The notes under the pieces are model-generated. The model had not been told where the DNA came from. It was given only the letters and a program-made list of their open reading frames with translations, and made no database searches. Positions 1-6,207 of a DNA stretch of 10,352 nt are shown here, piece by piece; within the stretch, counting starts at the first letter, position 1, and every line of letters begins with the position of its first letter. Where the stretch lies: assembly GCA_900553035.1 (NCBI GenBank), contig USCC01000074.1:1-10352 (forward strand), in the 5' to 3' direction. Made by a program: the position numbers and the translations under genes. This DNA comes from an uncultured Rhodospirillaceae bacterium. GTDB taxonomy: Bacteria > Pseudomonadota > Alphaproteobacteria > CAAGCB01 > CAG-977.

Positions 1-226
1 CCTGTTCCATCCCGGCATTCCGTCTGATTCCATCCGCTGTTCAATGACCGCTTCCACAGATGAGATCGCTTTTTCCGCCGCCGCCAAAGGGCATTTCTGT
101 TTTTCTGCAACGGACAGAAAAGCTTTCACAGACGTTTTTTCTCTTCCTCTCTCTTCTTTTTTCACCGGCTCCCACCGATTCGGTTTTATTTCCTTTCCTG
201 AAAAGGCCGTTCAAAAACGAAGTCAG
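1..226 (-). pseudogene. 5' fragment of a second tandem HExxH-family gene, start codon lost
   Basis: Read on the minus strand, the first codons give LTSFLNGLFRKGN, which matches the N-terminus MASFLNNIFKKGN of the intact gene at 506-1645, and the upstream DNA is homologous as well. At the position of the ATG this copy has CTG (224-226), one base is deleted just before it, and the AGGAG ribosome binding site has become AGAAG. The matching frame meets a stop at 41-43. Another frame (SVAEKQKCPLAAAEKAISSVEAVIEQRMESDG in part, residues read near 5-120) stays open to the window edge, so a frameshift is likely between about 110 and 200. I infer a decayed or 5'-damaged paralogue whose body, including any HExxH motif, lies outside the window. 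It could still be expressed from an unusual start (a GTG or TTG further in). The homology is clear at the first 13 codons and weak after that. Confidence 0.45.
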
Positions 227-410
227 CCGATTCTTCTGCGTAGAGAGCGTCTGACTTATTTAACAACAGGGTAGCAAAAGAAGCTTTTTTTGTCAAATAT
301 TCTGCTCCCGAGCCGTCGGAAAAAGAAAATAGCCTTGCGAGAACATGCTTACTTCCTTTCTTTTTTGCGTTTTTTCAATCGCCCGAAGCGTTTGACAAAA
401 AAGAAGAGGG
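205..410 (-). repeat. duplicated upstream region, copy 1 (partner of 1625-1830)
   Basis: The DNA from the first codons through the promoter to about 100 bases beyond the -35 box is duplicated at 1625-1830. Identity is complete over 32 bases at the promoter and patchy elsewhere. The geometry is preserved: in both copies a plus-strand TTGACAAAAAA (392 and 1813) lies exactly 101 bases from the -35 box, and the offset between copies is 1421 bases at both landmarks. This fits a tandem duplication of a gene plus its control region. Confidence 0.6.
268..296 (-). promoter_or_regulatory. promoter of the left-edge gene copy
   Basis: On the minus strand there is a perfect -35 TTGACA (291-296), a 17-base spacer, and a -10 TACCCT (268-273) that sits in GCTACCCT, similar to the alphaproteobacterial GCTANAWC element. 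The same promoter with an identical spacer lies at 1689-1717, exactly 1421 bases away, so it is part of a duplicated upstream region. The promoter is intact although the start codon it serves is not. Confidence 0.6.
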
Positions 411-423
411 GAGGCCGGGAAAC

Positions 424-473
424 AAAAAAGCCCGGGCAAAGCGGGTGATTGTCCGCTTTCTTTCCCAGAGGCT
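424..473 (-). terminator. intrinsic terminator of the HExxH gene at 506-1645
   Basis: Downstream of the stop at 506, the minus-strand transcript can form a two-level hairpin. The outer arms are AGCC..GGG and CCC.GGCT, the inner stem is AAAGCGG with CCGCTTT around an 8-base loop, and the outer 3' arm runs directly into six U residues (424-429). It separates this gene from the promoter region of the left-edge copy. Confidence 0.6.
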
Positions 474-505
474 CTTTTGTCGATGAAACAGTCCGGCGCC
501 CGGTT

Positions 506-1645
506 TTATCCCCGTGTCCGTTTGACGTCCGCCAGTTTTTTCATTGTCGCTGCCAAAGGACGGCCGGGCTTTTCCATGGCGGCCAGAGAACTCATCAAAG
601 ACGGTTTTTCCTTTCGGGCCGCGGCCGGCATTACGGCACTTTCTTCGTGTACCGGTTCCGAAGGACGGGCGGGGCCTTCTTCAAAAATGCGGTCAACGGA
701 GGTATCGGCCTTGAACGCGATAAGGACACCTTTTTTGTATTTCTGCGCCGAGGCCTGCAGATGATCCCTCTGTTCCTTCGGCAGGGAGAGAGCCTCGCGC
801 GAAACGAGGAAGTCGGGAGCAATCTCGCGGCGGACAGCCGGATTCAGCACGGCATTTTCCAGAACCTCCGCGTTCGGCAGTTCCTTTCGCAAGGCGTCCA
901 GTTTGAGATCGTTGATTTTACGATTCAGTCCGAGCGTAATGGCTTTAACATGGGCGCTGTTGTAGCTTTTCTTGTAAACATCAAAGTTGTACCAGGCCTT
1001 GAAGGCCGCAGCGCCGGCTTTTCCCGGATCCCCCGAAGTCTCCATTTCCTTTTCATACGCCGTGAACATGGGATAGTCGCGAACCATTTTCAGGATTTCG
1101 GGATGCCGGTCTTTGATCGCATAGGCGAACTCGGCTTCCCCGGCCCATGCACCGGCTTCAATGGCGCGCAGATGCTTCAGCTGATCCGGGAGGCGGTAAT
1201 TGCCCCTGTTGGCTGAAAGCTCGCGCCCCTTTTCCGAACCGCTTTCCTGAACGGCATGCGTCAGTTCGTGAAAAAATGTCGCCGCCAGCCCGGCCGCCGA
1301 TGTATGGAGGCGGGGATTGAGAACGATACATTTCAGGCTGCTGTTCTCATAACCGCATGAATCGCCGGTGCAACAATCGAAAAGGACACGGAAATCCATT
1401 TGAGCCGCCTGCTGTACAAGCTGTTTTCCGGCAGGAACGGATTCAAGAATATCCAAGACGTCATTTAAAAGTTTTCTTTCCGTATCGCTGGCTTCGCGTT
1501 CGCGCATGAACGTCGCAGTTCTGCGGTGAATGGTATAATGTTCCTGGATAGAAAAGGATTTTTCCATATCCTTGCGGTTTTTCGGCAGTGCCGTCGCTTC
1601 GGGACTGTTTCCTTTTTTGAAAATGTTGTTCAAAAACGAAGCCAT
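506..1645 (-). CDS. putative HExxH zinc metallopeptidase (DUF6782-like), cytoplasmic
   Basis: The 379-residue product has no signal peptide or membrane segment. The motif HELTH at residues 126-130 is a classic zinc-peptidase site with E127 as the likely catalytic base. E163, in AIEAGAWAGEAEF, is the best candidate third zinc ligand, 33 residues after H130, as in gluzincin-type enzymes. A cysteine cluster (C91, C92, C97, C106) precedes the site. The conserved segment AAFKAWYNFDVYKKSYN (213-229) recurs in the gene at 9020. The last 60 residues are rich in Pro, Ala and Lys and look disordered. I chose the start at 1645 because AGGAG lies seven bases upstream; an in-frame ATG at 1717 lies inside the -35 box and cannot be used. 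The family name DUF6782 is from memory and no target is known. The gene is monocistronic, with its own promoter and terminator, and has a damaged tandem copy to its left. A peptidase role is inferred only from the motif. Confidence 0.7.
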   Translation of the reverse strand: MASFLNNIFKKGNSPEATALPKNRKDMEKSFSIQEHYTIHRRTATFMREREASDTERKLLNDVLDILESVPAGKQLVQQAAQMDFRVLFDCCTGDSCGYENSSLKCIVLNPRLHTSAAGLAATFFHELTHAVQESGSEKGRELSANRGNYRLPDQLKHLRAIEAGAWAGEAEFAYAIKDRHPEILKMVRDYPMFTAYEKEMETSGDPGKAGAAAFKAWYNFDVYKKSYNSAHVKAITLGLNRKINDLKLDALRKELPNAEVLENAVLNPAVRREIAPDFLVSREALSLPKEQRDHLQASAQKYKKGVLIAFKADTSVDRIFEEGPARPSEPVHEESAVMPAAARKEKPSLMSSLAAMEKPGRPLAATMKKLADVKRTRG

Positions 1646-1830
1646 TGACATTCTCCTGCGTATAAAGCTTCTGACTTTATCTGACAATAAGGTAGCAAAA
1701 GAAGCTTTTTTTGTCAAATATTTTACTTTGAGGCCATCAGTAAAAGAAAGGAAATTTAGAATAACTTATTTAATTTATTGACTTTATTTTTTTGTGATAT
1801 CTCTGGAGGATGTTGACAAAAAAACAAAGA
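1625..1830 (-). repeat. duplicated upstream region, copy 2 (partner of 205-410)
   Basis: This is the second copy of the duplicated control region and carries the working start codon and ribosome binding site. Its far end, near 1813-1830 (TTGACAAAAAAACAAAGAGG), matches the 392-410 stretch of copy 1. No -10 box follows that plus-strand TTGACA in either copy, so I do not call it a promoter. Confidence 0.55.
1689..1717 (-). promoter_or_regulatory. promoter of the HExxH gene at 506-1645
   Basis: Minus strand: -35 TTGACA (1712-1717), 17-base spacer, -10 TACCTT (1689-1694) within GCTACCTT. The whole block 1691-1722 is identical over 32 bases to 270-301, including the spacer, which holds a near-palindrome centred on AAGCTT. 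The expected transcript start leaves a leader of about 35-40 bases before the AGGAG site and the ATG at 1645. Confidence 0.65.
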
Positions 1831-2169
1831 GGGAAAGGGCTGGCGGACGAAAAGAATAATTTGCCATAAGCAGGGGGCGTCTCTTTCCAGGCAGAACGGT
1901 CGAGCGGCTTTTGAGAGAGTTTCATGATGAATCGTCGTCCGAAGAATTACGGAAATGCGGCACGGATTTTCTTTTTGCGGAGGGGGAAGGAATTTTGCAA
2001 TCGGCTTGGGAAACTCACGGGAAGTGCTGACATGAAGAAAGCGGTCATCCAAACATCTGAAACGGCCTGGAGATTGTTCTTACGACGGACGTACCTGAGC
2101 CATATCCAACCAGAACGGCCGTGATTCAGGGGGGTATGCGCAAATCATGTTCTTCCAATCCATGATCAT
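1831..2169. other. intergenic stretch without a supported gene
   Basis: This region lies between the duplicated control region and the tandem repeats. Short open frames exist on both strands (plus 1924-2124, minus 1756-2052), but neither has a good ribosome binding site, a recognisable domain, or protein-like composition. I see no RNA gene or terminator here. Confidence 0.5.
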
Positions 2170-2553
2170 TTTTTTGCGATGCAAAGAAGGGGGGAGACTG
2201 CGGCATGTGCGTTTCATTCAAGGCATACACATCGAGGCACGGATATTTGGCACGGCCTTGTCCCACCCCCATCAGCCAGTCCATCCGTCACGTTTTTTGC
2301 GATGCAAAGGGGGGGGGAGAGACTGCGGCATGTGCCTTTCATTCAAGGCATATACATCAAGGTACGGACGGTTTTGCACGCCTTGTCCCAAATCCACCAG
2401 CCAACTCATCCATCGCGTTTTTTGCGATGCAAAGAAAAGTGAGCACTGCGGCATGTGCGTTTCATTCAAAGCATATACATCAAGGCACGGATATTTTGCA
2501 CGCCTTGTCCCAACCCCATTAGCCAACTCATCCGTCGCGTTTTTTGCGATGCA
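2170..2553. repeat. tandem repeat array, three units of about 123 bp plus a fragment
   Basis: The units begin at a T6-GCGATGC landmark: 2170-2292 (123 bp), 2293-2417 (125 bp), 2418-2539 (122 bp), and a fragment 2540-2553. They share most of their sequence, including GCGGCATGTGC, TTTCATTCAA, CATCAAGGCACGG and GCCTTGTCCCA. Unit length changes by values that are not multiples of three, so no reading frame is kept and the array is not protein-coding. Each unit has complementary arms CAAGGC and GCCTTG (2481-2486 with 2502-2507 in unit 3), with wobble-compatible variants in units 1 and 2. A second pair ACGGAT with ATCCGT (2487-2492 with 2530-2535; 2239-2244 with 2283-2288) is intact in units 1 and 3 and weakened in unit 2. 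Unit 2 carries a run of nine G (2309-2317). Function is unknown. Confidence 0.85.
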
Positions 2554-2669
2554 GAAAAATAAAGAACGATATCTATTCAAAGCATGAATGTCCGCCGGTA
2601 TAAATCATTGCTGAACGTATCTTCCTGAAGTTCCGGTCATTCGGGGAGAGGAAACAGGGATTTTCTTAA

Positions 2670-2700
2670 ACTCTGCGGAATGCTCCGCCCGGCGCAGAGT
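2670..2700. repeat. inverted repeat downstream of the F0 operon
   Basis: ACTCTGCG (2670-2677) is complementary to CGCAGAGT (2693-2700). An alternative, smaller hairpin GCGGA-ATGC-TCCGC (2675-2688) uses part of the same bases. No U-run follows on either strand, so this is not a standard terminator. It lies just beyond the operon terminator at 2713-2744 and may act as a second barrier or an RNA end, which is only a guess. Confidence 0.45.
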
Positions 2701-2712
2701 CGGAATGCAATC

Positions 2713-2744
2713 AAAAAAACGGCGCATCTTTTGCCGATGCACCG
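2713..2744 (-). terminator. intrinsic terminator of the F0 operon
   Basis: On the minus strand CGGTGCATC pairs with GATGCGCCG (nine pairs, one of them G-U) around the loop GGCAAAA, followed at once by seven U residues (2713-2719). It lies 40 bases after the atpF stop, in the right direction and at the right distance to end the atpI-B-E-F'-F transcript. Confidence 0.9.
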
Positions 2745-2783
2745 CCTTTTCATTCAAAACCTTCCGCCCGTCTTTCGCCGGTT

Positions 2784-3338
2784 TTATAAAGCATCCCCCG
2801 ATAAAAGGTTCGGCAGGTCGTCAATCTGTTTTTCAATCAGACGACGTCCCTCTTCGCCGGACAGATTTTCGCTCAGGATCTTTTCAACGGTCGTCAGCGC
2901 TATGTTGACAGCCAGATCACGGACTTCCTCCGTCGCTTTTTCTTCGGCAAGTTTCAACCGTGCCAAAGCCATTTCTTCCCGTTTCTGAAGCTTGGCTTCA
3001 AATTCGTTCTGTGTTTCAATCTTGATTTTTTCGGCGTTGTCCTGCGCCTTTTGAAGCAACGCTTCGGCTTCCTTCCGGCTGTCCTGCTGTTTCTGCTGGT
3101 AATCCAGCAAAAGCGCGCGGGCTTCCTCTCGCAGCTTTTTCGCTTCTTCCAGTTTGGAAGCAATGCCGTCGGCTCGGGCTTGCAGGGCGTCGCCCAGCAT
3201 CCGTCCGACCGGTTTCGCCAGAACGGCAACGGTCAGGCAGAACGCCAGTCCGACCCAAAAGGTCGGATCCTGTAAAAGCGAGCCGTGGCCCGCGGCATGA
3301 GCCGCCTGTTCAGCGGCATAAGCGGCGGATATGATCAT
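2784..3338 (-). CDS. atpF: ATP synthase F0 subunit b
   Basis: This is the second b-type stator subunit of the F0 sector. The 184-residue product has a short hydrophobic N-terminal segment with FWVGLAFCLTVAVLA (about residues 28-42) as the single membrane helix. A long charged helix follows (Lys/Glu/Arg/Gln-rich, about 50-160) of the kind that dimerises with b' and reaches up to F1. An earlier ATG at 3344 exists, but GGAG is only two bases from it. The ATG at 3338 has GGAG at eight bases and overlaps the stop of the preceding gene as ATGA, the usual arrangement for translational coupling, so I prefer it. It is the last gene of the operon. The assignment of b versus b' rests on gene order and on the b' N-terminus of the neighbour. 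Confidence 0.93.
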   Translation of the reverse strand: MIISAAYAAEQAAHAAGHGSLLQDPTFWVGLAFCLTVAVLAKPVGRMLGDALQARADGIASKLEEAKKLREEARALLLDYQQKQQDSRKEAEALLQKAQDNAEKIKIETQNEFEAKLQKREEMALARLKLAEEKATEEVRDLAVNIALTTVEKILSENLSGEEGRRLIEKQIDDLPNLLSGDAL

Positions 3339-3829
3339 TGCCATTTCTCCATCTGAGCCGATACTTCCTTTGTGACGGCTTCCGCTTTCGGACTTATTCC
3401 GGCCAGCTTCCGGGAAATGTCCGCGACAAGCCCGGTCGAGATGTCCTTAACGCCGTCAAGGGCTTCCTTCTTGGCCGCGGCCAGTTTCCGCTCCCCTTCC
3501 CGGATACGTTCCTCCAGACGCGCCGAAAATTCCTCCTCCCGCTGTTTCAGCAGGCCGGTCATTTCCTTCTGCGCTTCGGAAAGCTTGAAACGGGCACGTT
3601 CATTCGCCGAAGCCATGGCGTTCCGATATTCCCTCAGGACGCTTTCGGCTTCGGTTTTGAACTCTTCCGCTTTTTTCATGTCGTCGTCAAGGCGGTGCTG
3701 GCGTCCTTCAATCGCAACGTTCATCGCGGGAAGAATGAATTTCCACACGATCAGGAACAGGAGGCCGAAGGTGATCAGCATCCATAAACTTTGCGACGCA
3801 TACCACGTCGGATCCAATTGAGGCAGCAT
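3335..3829 (-). CDS. atpF': ATP synthase F0 subunit b'
   Basis: The 164-residue product begins MLPQLDPTWYASQSLWMLI, the N-terminus typical of b' subunits in alphaproteobacteria and other phototroph-related lineages. One membrane helix (about 14-33, LWMLITFGLLFLIVWKFIL) is followed by a long charged coiled-coil-prone region. It forms the peripheral stalk together with the product of the next gene, holding the F1 head still against the turning c-ring. AAAGG lies seven bases before the ATG. The stop overlaps the next start by four bases. Having separate b and b' genes supports the alphaproteobacterial assignment. Confidence 0.93.
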   Translation of the reverse strand: MLPQLDPTWYASQSLWMLITFGLLFLIVWKFILPAMNVAIEGRQHRLDDDMKKAEEFKTEAESVLREYRNAMASANERARFKLSEAQKEMTGLLKQREEEFSARLEERIREGERKLAAAKKEALDGVKDISTGLVADISRKLAGISPKAEAVTKEVSAQMEKWQ

Positions 3830-3860
3830 CAGTCAGCCTTTCCGTTCAAAGGGACAGGAA

Positions 3861-4106
3861 TTACAGGAACAGCATGATCAAAGCAATGACCAGAGCATAC
3901 AGCGCAATCGCTTCCGTCGCGGCAAAGCCGATCAGGCCGAAGGCGTTGACGTCGGATTTAACCGTCGGGTTGCGGCCGACCGTGTCAATCATGGCAATCC
4001 AGATCTTGGACACACCTTTGGCGGCGGCCATCATGCTGAGCGCACAAAAGGACGCGGCGATGAACTTGGCGGCGTCGGCGATATATTTTGCGTATTCGGC
4101 TTCCAT
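3861..4106 (-). CDS. atpE: ATP synthase F0 subunit c, with altered glycine motif
   Basis: This is the proteolipid that builds the rotating c-ring and carries protons across the inner membrane. The 81-residue product forms two helices joined by the polar loop R45-N46-P47. The ion-carrying carboxylate is E65 in GFAATEAIALYALV. The length and second helix match alphaproteobacterial c subunits closely. The first helix is unusual: the stretch that normally reads GxGxGxG is A27-x-A29-x-G31-x-S33, and further upstream helix glycines seen in relatives are also Ala or Ser (A17, S19, S24). K30 sits inside this stretch as well. AAGGA lies seven bases before the ATG. The coding sequence is intact and in operon context, so this looks like real divergence rather than decay. 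Confidence 0.95.
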   Translation of the reverse strand: MEAEYAKYIADAAKFIAASFCALSMMAAAKGVSKIWIAMIDTVGRNPTVKSDVNAFGLIGFAATEAIALYALVIALIMLFL

Positions 4107-4150
4107 TTTTTAATCCTTCCAAAAAAAGCACATCACAAAAAAACGGTGAA

Positions 4151-4879
4151 TCAATGCGAACTCAGCGCATCGTTCAGGTAAACACAGGTCAGGATGGTGT
4201 AGATATAGGCCTGCAAAATCGCAATGCCGAGCTCGAAAACGGTCAGCAACGAAATGAAGACAAGCGGCAACCATCCGCCCCAGTAACTTAAATCGTAAAC
4301 AAAACCCGCCACAACCTTGAGCATGATATGCCCCACCATCATATTGACGGAAAGACGCACAGTCAGGCTGAACGGCTTTGACAGAAAGGAAATGATTTCG
4401 ATCGGCACCAGAATCGGCGCGATGGCAATCGGCGTTCCATGCGGGAAAAAGTTTTCAAACCAGCCCCATCCCCGTTTTTTCAACCCGGCATAAACCGTGA
4501 CGGCAATGGCAAATACCGACAGACTGCCCACTGCGGCGAAATGGCTGGTGTAGGTAAAACTGTAAGGCAAAAGCCCCAGCAGGTTGCCCATGACGACGAA
4601 AAGGAACAGGGTGAAAATGAACGGGACGTACTTTCGTCCTTCGGTGCCGGCCATTTCCCGAACCATGCCGGACACCATTTCATACGTGATTTCGGCCACG
4701 GACTGAAGCTTTGTCGGAATCAGCGAACGGCGTCGCAGGGCATACAAAAAGAAAACGACGCTGACGGCAACGCCCAGAGCCATAAACAATGACGAATTCG
4801 TAAAAGACAAATCCACACCGTCGATTTTCGGCAAGGAAATGACAGGCTTGATTTCAAACTGTTCTATCGGTCCCGACAC
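4151..4879 (-). CDS. atpB: ATP synthase F0 subunit a
   Basis: The 242-residue multi-helix membrane protein provides the two proton half-channels next to the c-ring. The essential arginine is R175 in SLTVRLSVNMMVGH, the counterpart of E. coli R210. The C-terminal FELGIAILQAYIYTILTCVYLNDA is the family signature, and the first helix, NLLGLLPYSFTYTSHF and PFSLTVRL blocks are all in order. The start is GTG, chosen because it follows AGGAT and gives the expected N-terminus; the binding site overlaps the atpI stop codon, and the two genes are 11 bases apart. The length is normal for alphaproteobacteria. Confidence 0.95.
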   Translation of the reverse strand: MSGPIEQFEIKPVISLPKIDGVDLSFTNSSLFMALGVAVSVVFFLYALRRRSLIPTKLQSVAEITYEMVSGMVREMAGTEGRKYVPFIFTLFLFVVMGNLLGLLPYSFTYTSHFAAVGSLSVFAIAVTVYAGLKKRGWGWFENFFPHGTPIAIAPILVPIEIISFLSKPFSLTVRLSVNMMVGHIMLKVVAGFVYDLSYWGGWLPLVFISLLTVFELGIAILQAYIYTILTCVYLNDALSSH

Positions 4880-4890
4880 GAATTTTTATC

Positions 4891-5250
4891 CTATTCCGCA
4901 CTGCCGTCCGCATTGTCTTCCTTCTGTTTCCTCTGCTCTTCCCATCGGAGGAGGAAACGAACCGCGTTCAAAACGCCGGCAATGCATCCGAAAACCAAAA
5001 AAACGGCGATGAATATCGGGCGGGTTTCAAACCATGCGTCAAAACCGTAACCGATAAGCAGACCGCAAATCACTCCGGCGATAAGATCCGAAACGACATG
5101 GAATGACAGCCACATCATTCGGCCGACAGAAGAACGTGAACGGGGAAGCGAAGTTTCCGGAGATTCGACCTTCCGGCGCAGTTCCCGCAGGCGCCTGTCC
5201 AGGTCTTCAACCGCCTCTGATGAAAGCTTCCGTCCTTCGTTCTCTGACAC
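4891..5250 (-). CDS. atpI: AtpI/AtpZ-family F0 assembly protein
   Basis: The 119-residue product has a charged, basic N-terminal half and two membrane helices, about VVSDLIAGVICGLLIGYGF (52-70) and PIFIAVFLVFGCIAGVLNAV (78-97), ending in a charged tail. This is the layout of the small proteins encoded first in many atp operons; family members assist c-ring assembly or carry Mg2+/Ca2+ in other species. The frame could be opened by a GTG at 5280, but that codon lies between the -35 and -10 boxes of the operon promoter and would not be transcribed. GTG at 5250 with AAGGTG five bases upstream is the better start. First gene of the F0 operon. Confidence 0.88.
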   Translation of the reverse strand: MSENEGRKLSSEAVEDLDRRLRELRRKVESPETSLPRSRSSVGRMMWLSFHVVSDLIAGVICGLLIGYGFDAWFETRPIFIAVFLVFGCIAGVLNAVRFLLRWEEQRKQKEDNADGSAE

Positions 5251-5267
5251 GTTATCACCTTTTCCGT

Positions 5268-5296
5268 ACGATACGAACACCGCCCGGTTCTGTCAA
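5268..5296 (-). promoter_or_regulatory. promoter of the F0 (atp) operon
   Basis: Minus strand: perfect -35 TTGACA (5291-5296), 17-base spacer, -10 TATCGT (5268-5273). The predicted transcript starts near 5261, leaving a very short leader before the GTG at 5250. This is the only good promoter upstream of the five F0 genes. Confidence 0.75.
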
Positions 5297-5297
5297 G

Positions 5298-5319
5298 GGG
5301 ATGTTTCGCCTTTCATCCC
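5298..5319 (-). other. small hairpin between the DsbA-like gene and the atp promoter
   Basis: GGGATG and CATCCC form a six-pair stem with a 10-base loop, starting one base after the stop codon at 5321. No U-run follows, so it is a weak terminator candidate at best; it might protect the 3' end of the upstream mRNA. It ends where the atp -35 box begins. Confidence 0.35.
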
Positions 5320-5320
5320 G

Positions 5321-6124
5321 CTAGGGCGCGGAGGCTTCCGCTTTTTTCGGCGCGGGCGGGACATCTTTGAGCATGTCGGCAACCGTTGCGTCGAATTCCT
5401 CCATCGCCGGGACGCCCGTGAATTTTTCGGTCCGTTTCTTGGTTTTCAGAACCAGCGTCGGCGTCGCGTTGATTTTGTACTTCATGATGTAAAGGTTGCG
5501 CTGGCGGGCGATTTCCTTCAAAGCGCTTTCATCCTGAGCACAGGCCAGCATTTTCTTTTCCGGCATCCCGGACAGACGGGCATAAGGCAGAAGGGCTTCC
5601 TGCAGATTGTGGGACATCATCCATTTATTCTGATTTTCATACAGGGTATCCATGAACGCGAAGTAGCTGTTGTCATCTTCCAGACATTTGGAGATCATGG
5701 TCGCGACCATGGCTCGTTCATCCAGCGGAAAATCCGCCACGATGATCTGCATGCGGCCGTCATCGGCATATTTCCGGGCAATTTCGGGCATGGTCTGGTT
5801 ATGGAAATAAGCGCAGTGGCCGCAGGTGAAGGATGTGAAGACGTACATTTTCAGCGGGGCATCGTCGTTTCCGATGGTCCGAGCCTCAAAGTTGAACGTG
5901 GGCGCATAGCGGTCAACAGGGGCTTTCGGCTCTGTTTTTTCAGATTCGGCGGGCGCCGCGACCGGAGCGGAAACTGTTGCCGGCGTTTCTTCTTTGGTAA
6001 AGAAGCTTTTGACTTTGGCGAAAAAGCCCGGGCTTTCCTGAGCCGAAGCCGCTGCGCCAAAGGCGGCAAACAGGACGGCAATGAAAATAAAGCGACGGAA
6101 AAGCATCTTGTACATCGGTTTCAT
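5321..6124 (-). CDS. secreted DsbA-family thiol-disulfide oxidoreductase
   Basis: The 267-residue product starts with a clear signal peptide: basic MKPMYKMLFRR, a hydrophobic core, and a probable cut after ASA at residue 28, so it acts in the periplasm. A Pro/Ala/Glu-rich linker (45-72) leads to a thioredoxin fold. The active site is C101-G-H-C104, and the cis-proline is P222 in NATPTLVL. A helical insertion lies between them, and C147 and C195 could form a second disulfide. These features match alphaproteobacterial DsbA-like proteins (the DSBA/Thioredoxin_4 type), which oxidise or shuffle disulfides in exported proteins. The start at 6124 has AAGGA five bases upstream; the frame extends further upstream but without a binding site. 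It lies 83 bases after the DUF721 gene, read in the same direction. The electron partner is not in the window. Confidence 0.88.
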   Translation of the reverse strand: MKPMYKMLFRRFIFIAVLFAAFGAAASAQESPGFFAKVKSFFTKEETPATVSAPVAAPAESEKTEPKAPVDRYAPTFNFEARTIGNDDAPLKMYVFTSFTCGHCAYFHNQTMPEIARKYADDGRMQIIVADFPLDERAMVATMISKCLEDDNSYFAFMDTLYENQNKWMMSHNLQEALLPYARLSGMPEKKMLACAQDESALKEIARQRNLYIMKYKINATPTLVLKTKKRTEKFTGVPAMEEFDATVADMLKDVPPAPKKAEASAP

Positions 6125-6207
6125 GGATTTCCTTTCTTTTGAAAAGACAAGACAATTACTCTGTTTATAAACGAAAACCGGCCGGATGGGAACGTTAATT
6201 TTTATTC

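Noticed and set aside
392..418. Plus-strand promoter at TTGACAAAAAA (also at 1813)
   Set aside because: No -10 element follows at 16-18 bases in either copy, and no plus-strand gene lies downstream.
449..1216. 255-residue plus-strand frame
   Set aside because: Lies opposite the HExxH gene in a high-GC coding region; composition (Arg, Phe, Gly-rich) is that of an antisense shadow.
1756..2052. 98-residue minus-strand frame
   Set aside because: Pro- and Phe-rich composition, no ribosome binding site, and it overlaps the duplicated control region.
1924..2124. 66-residue plus-strand frame
   Set aside because: Only a weak purine stretch precedes it and the sequence resembles no family I know; not enough to call a gene.
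2170..2553. CRISPR array
   Set aside because: The whole unit of about 123 bp is repeated; there are no short identical repeats alternating with unique spacers, and no cas genes.
2147..2587. Open frames across the tandem repeats on both strands
   Set aside because: Several overlapping frames stay open only because the repeat lacks stops; unit lengths of 123, 125 and 122 shift the frame, and no start has a convincing ribosome binding site.
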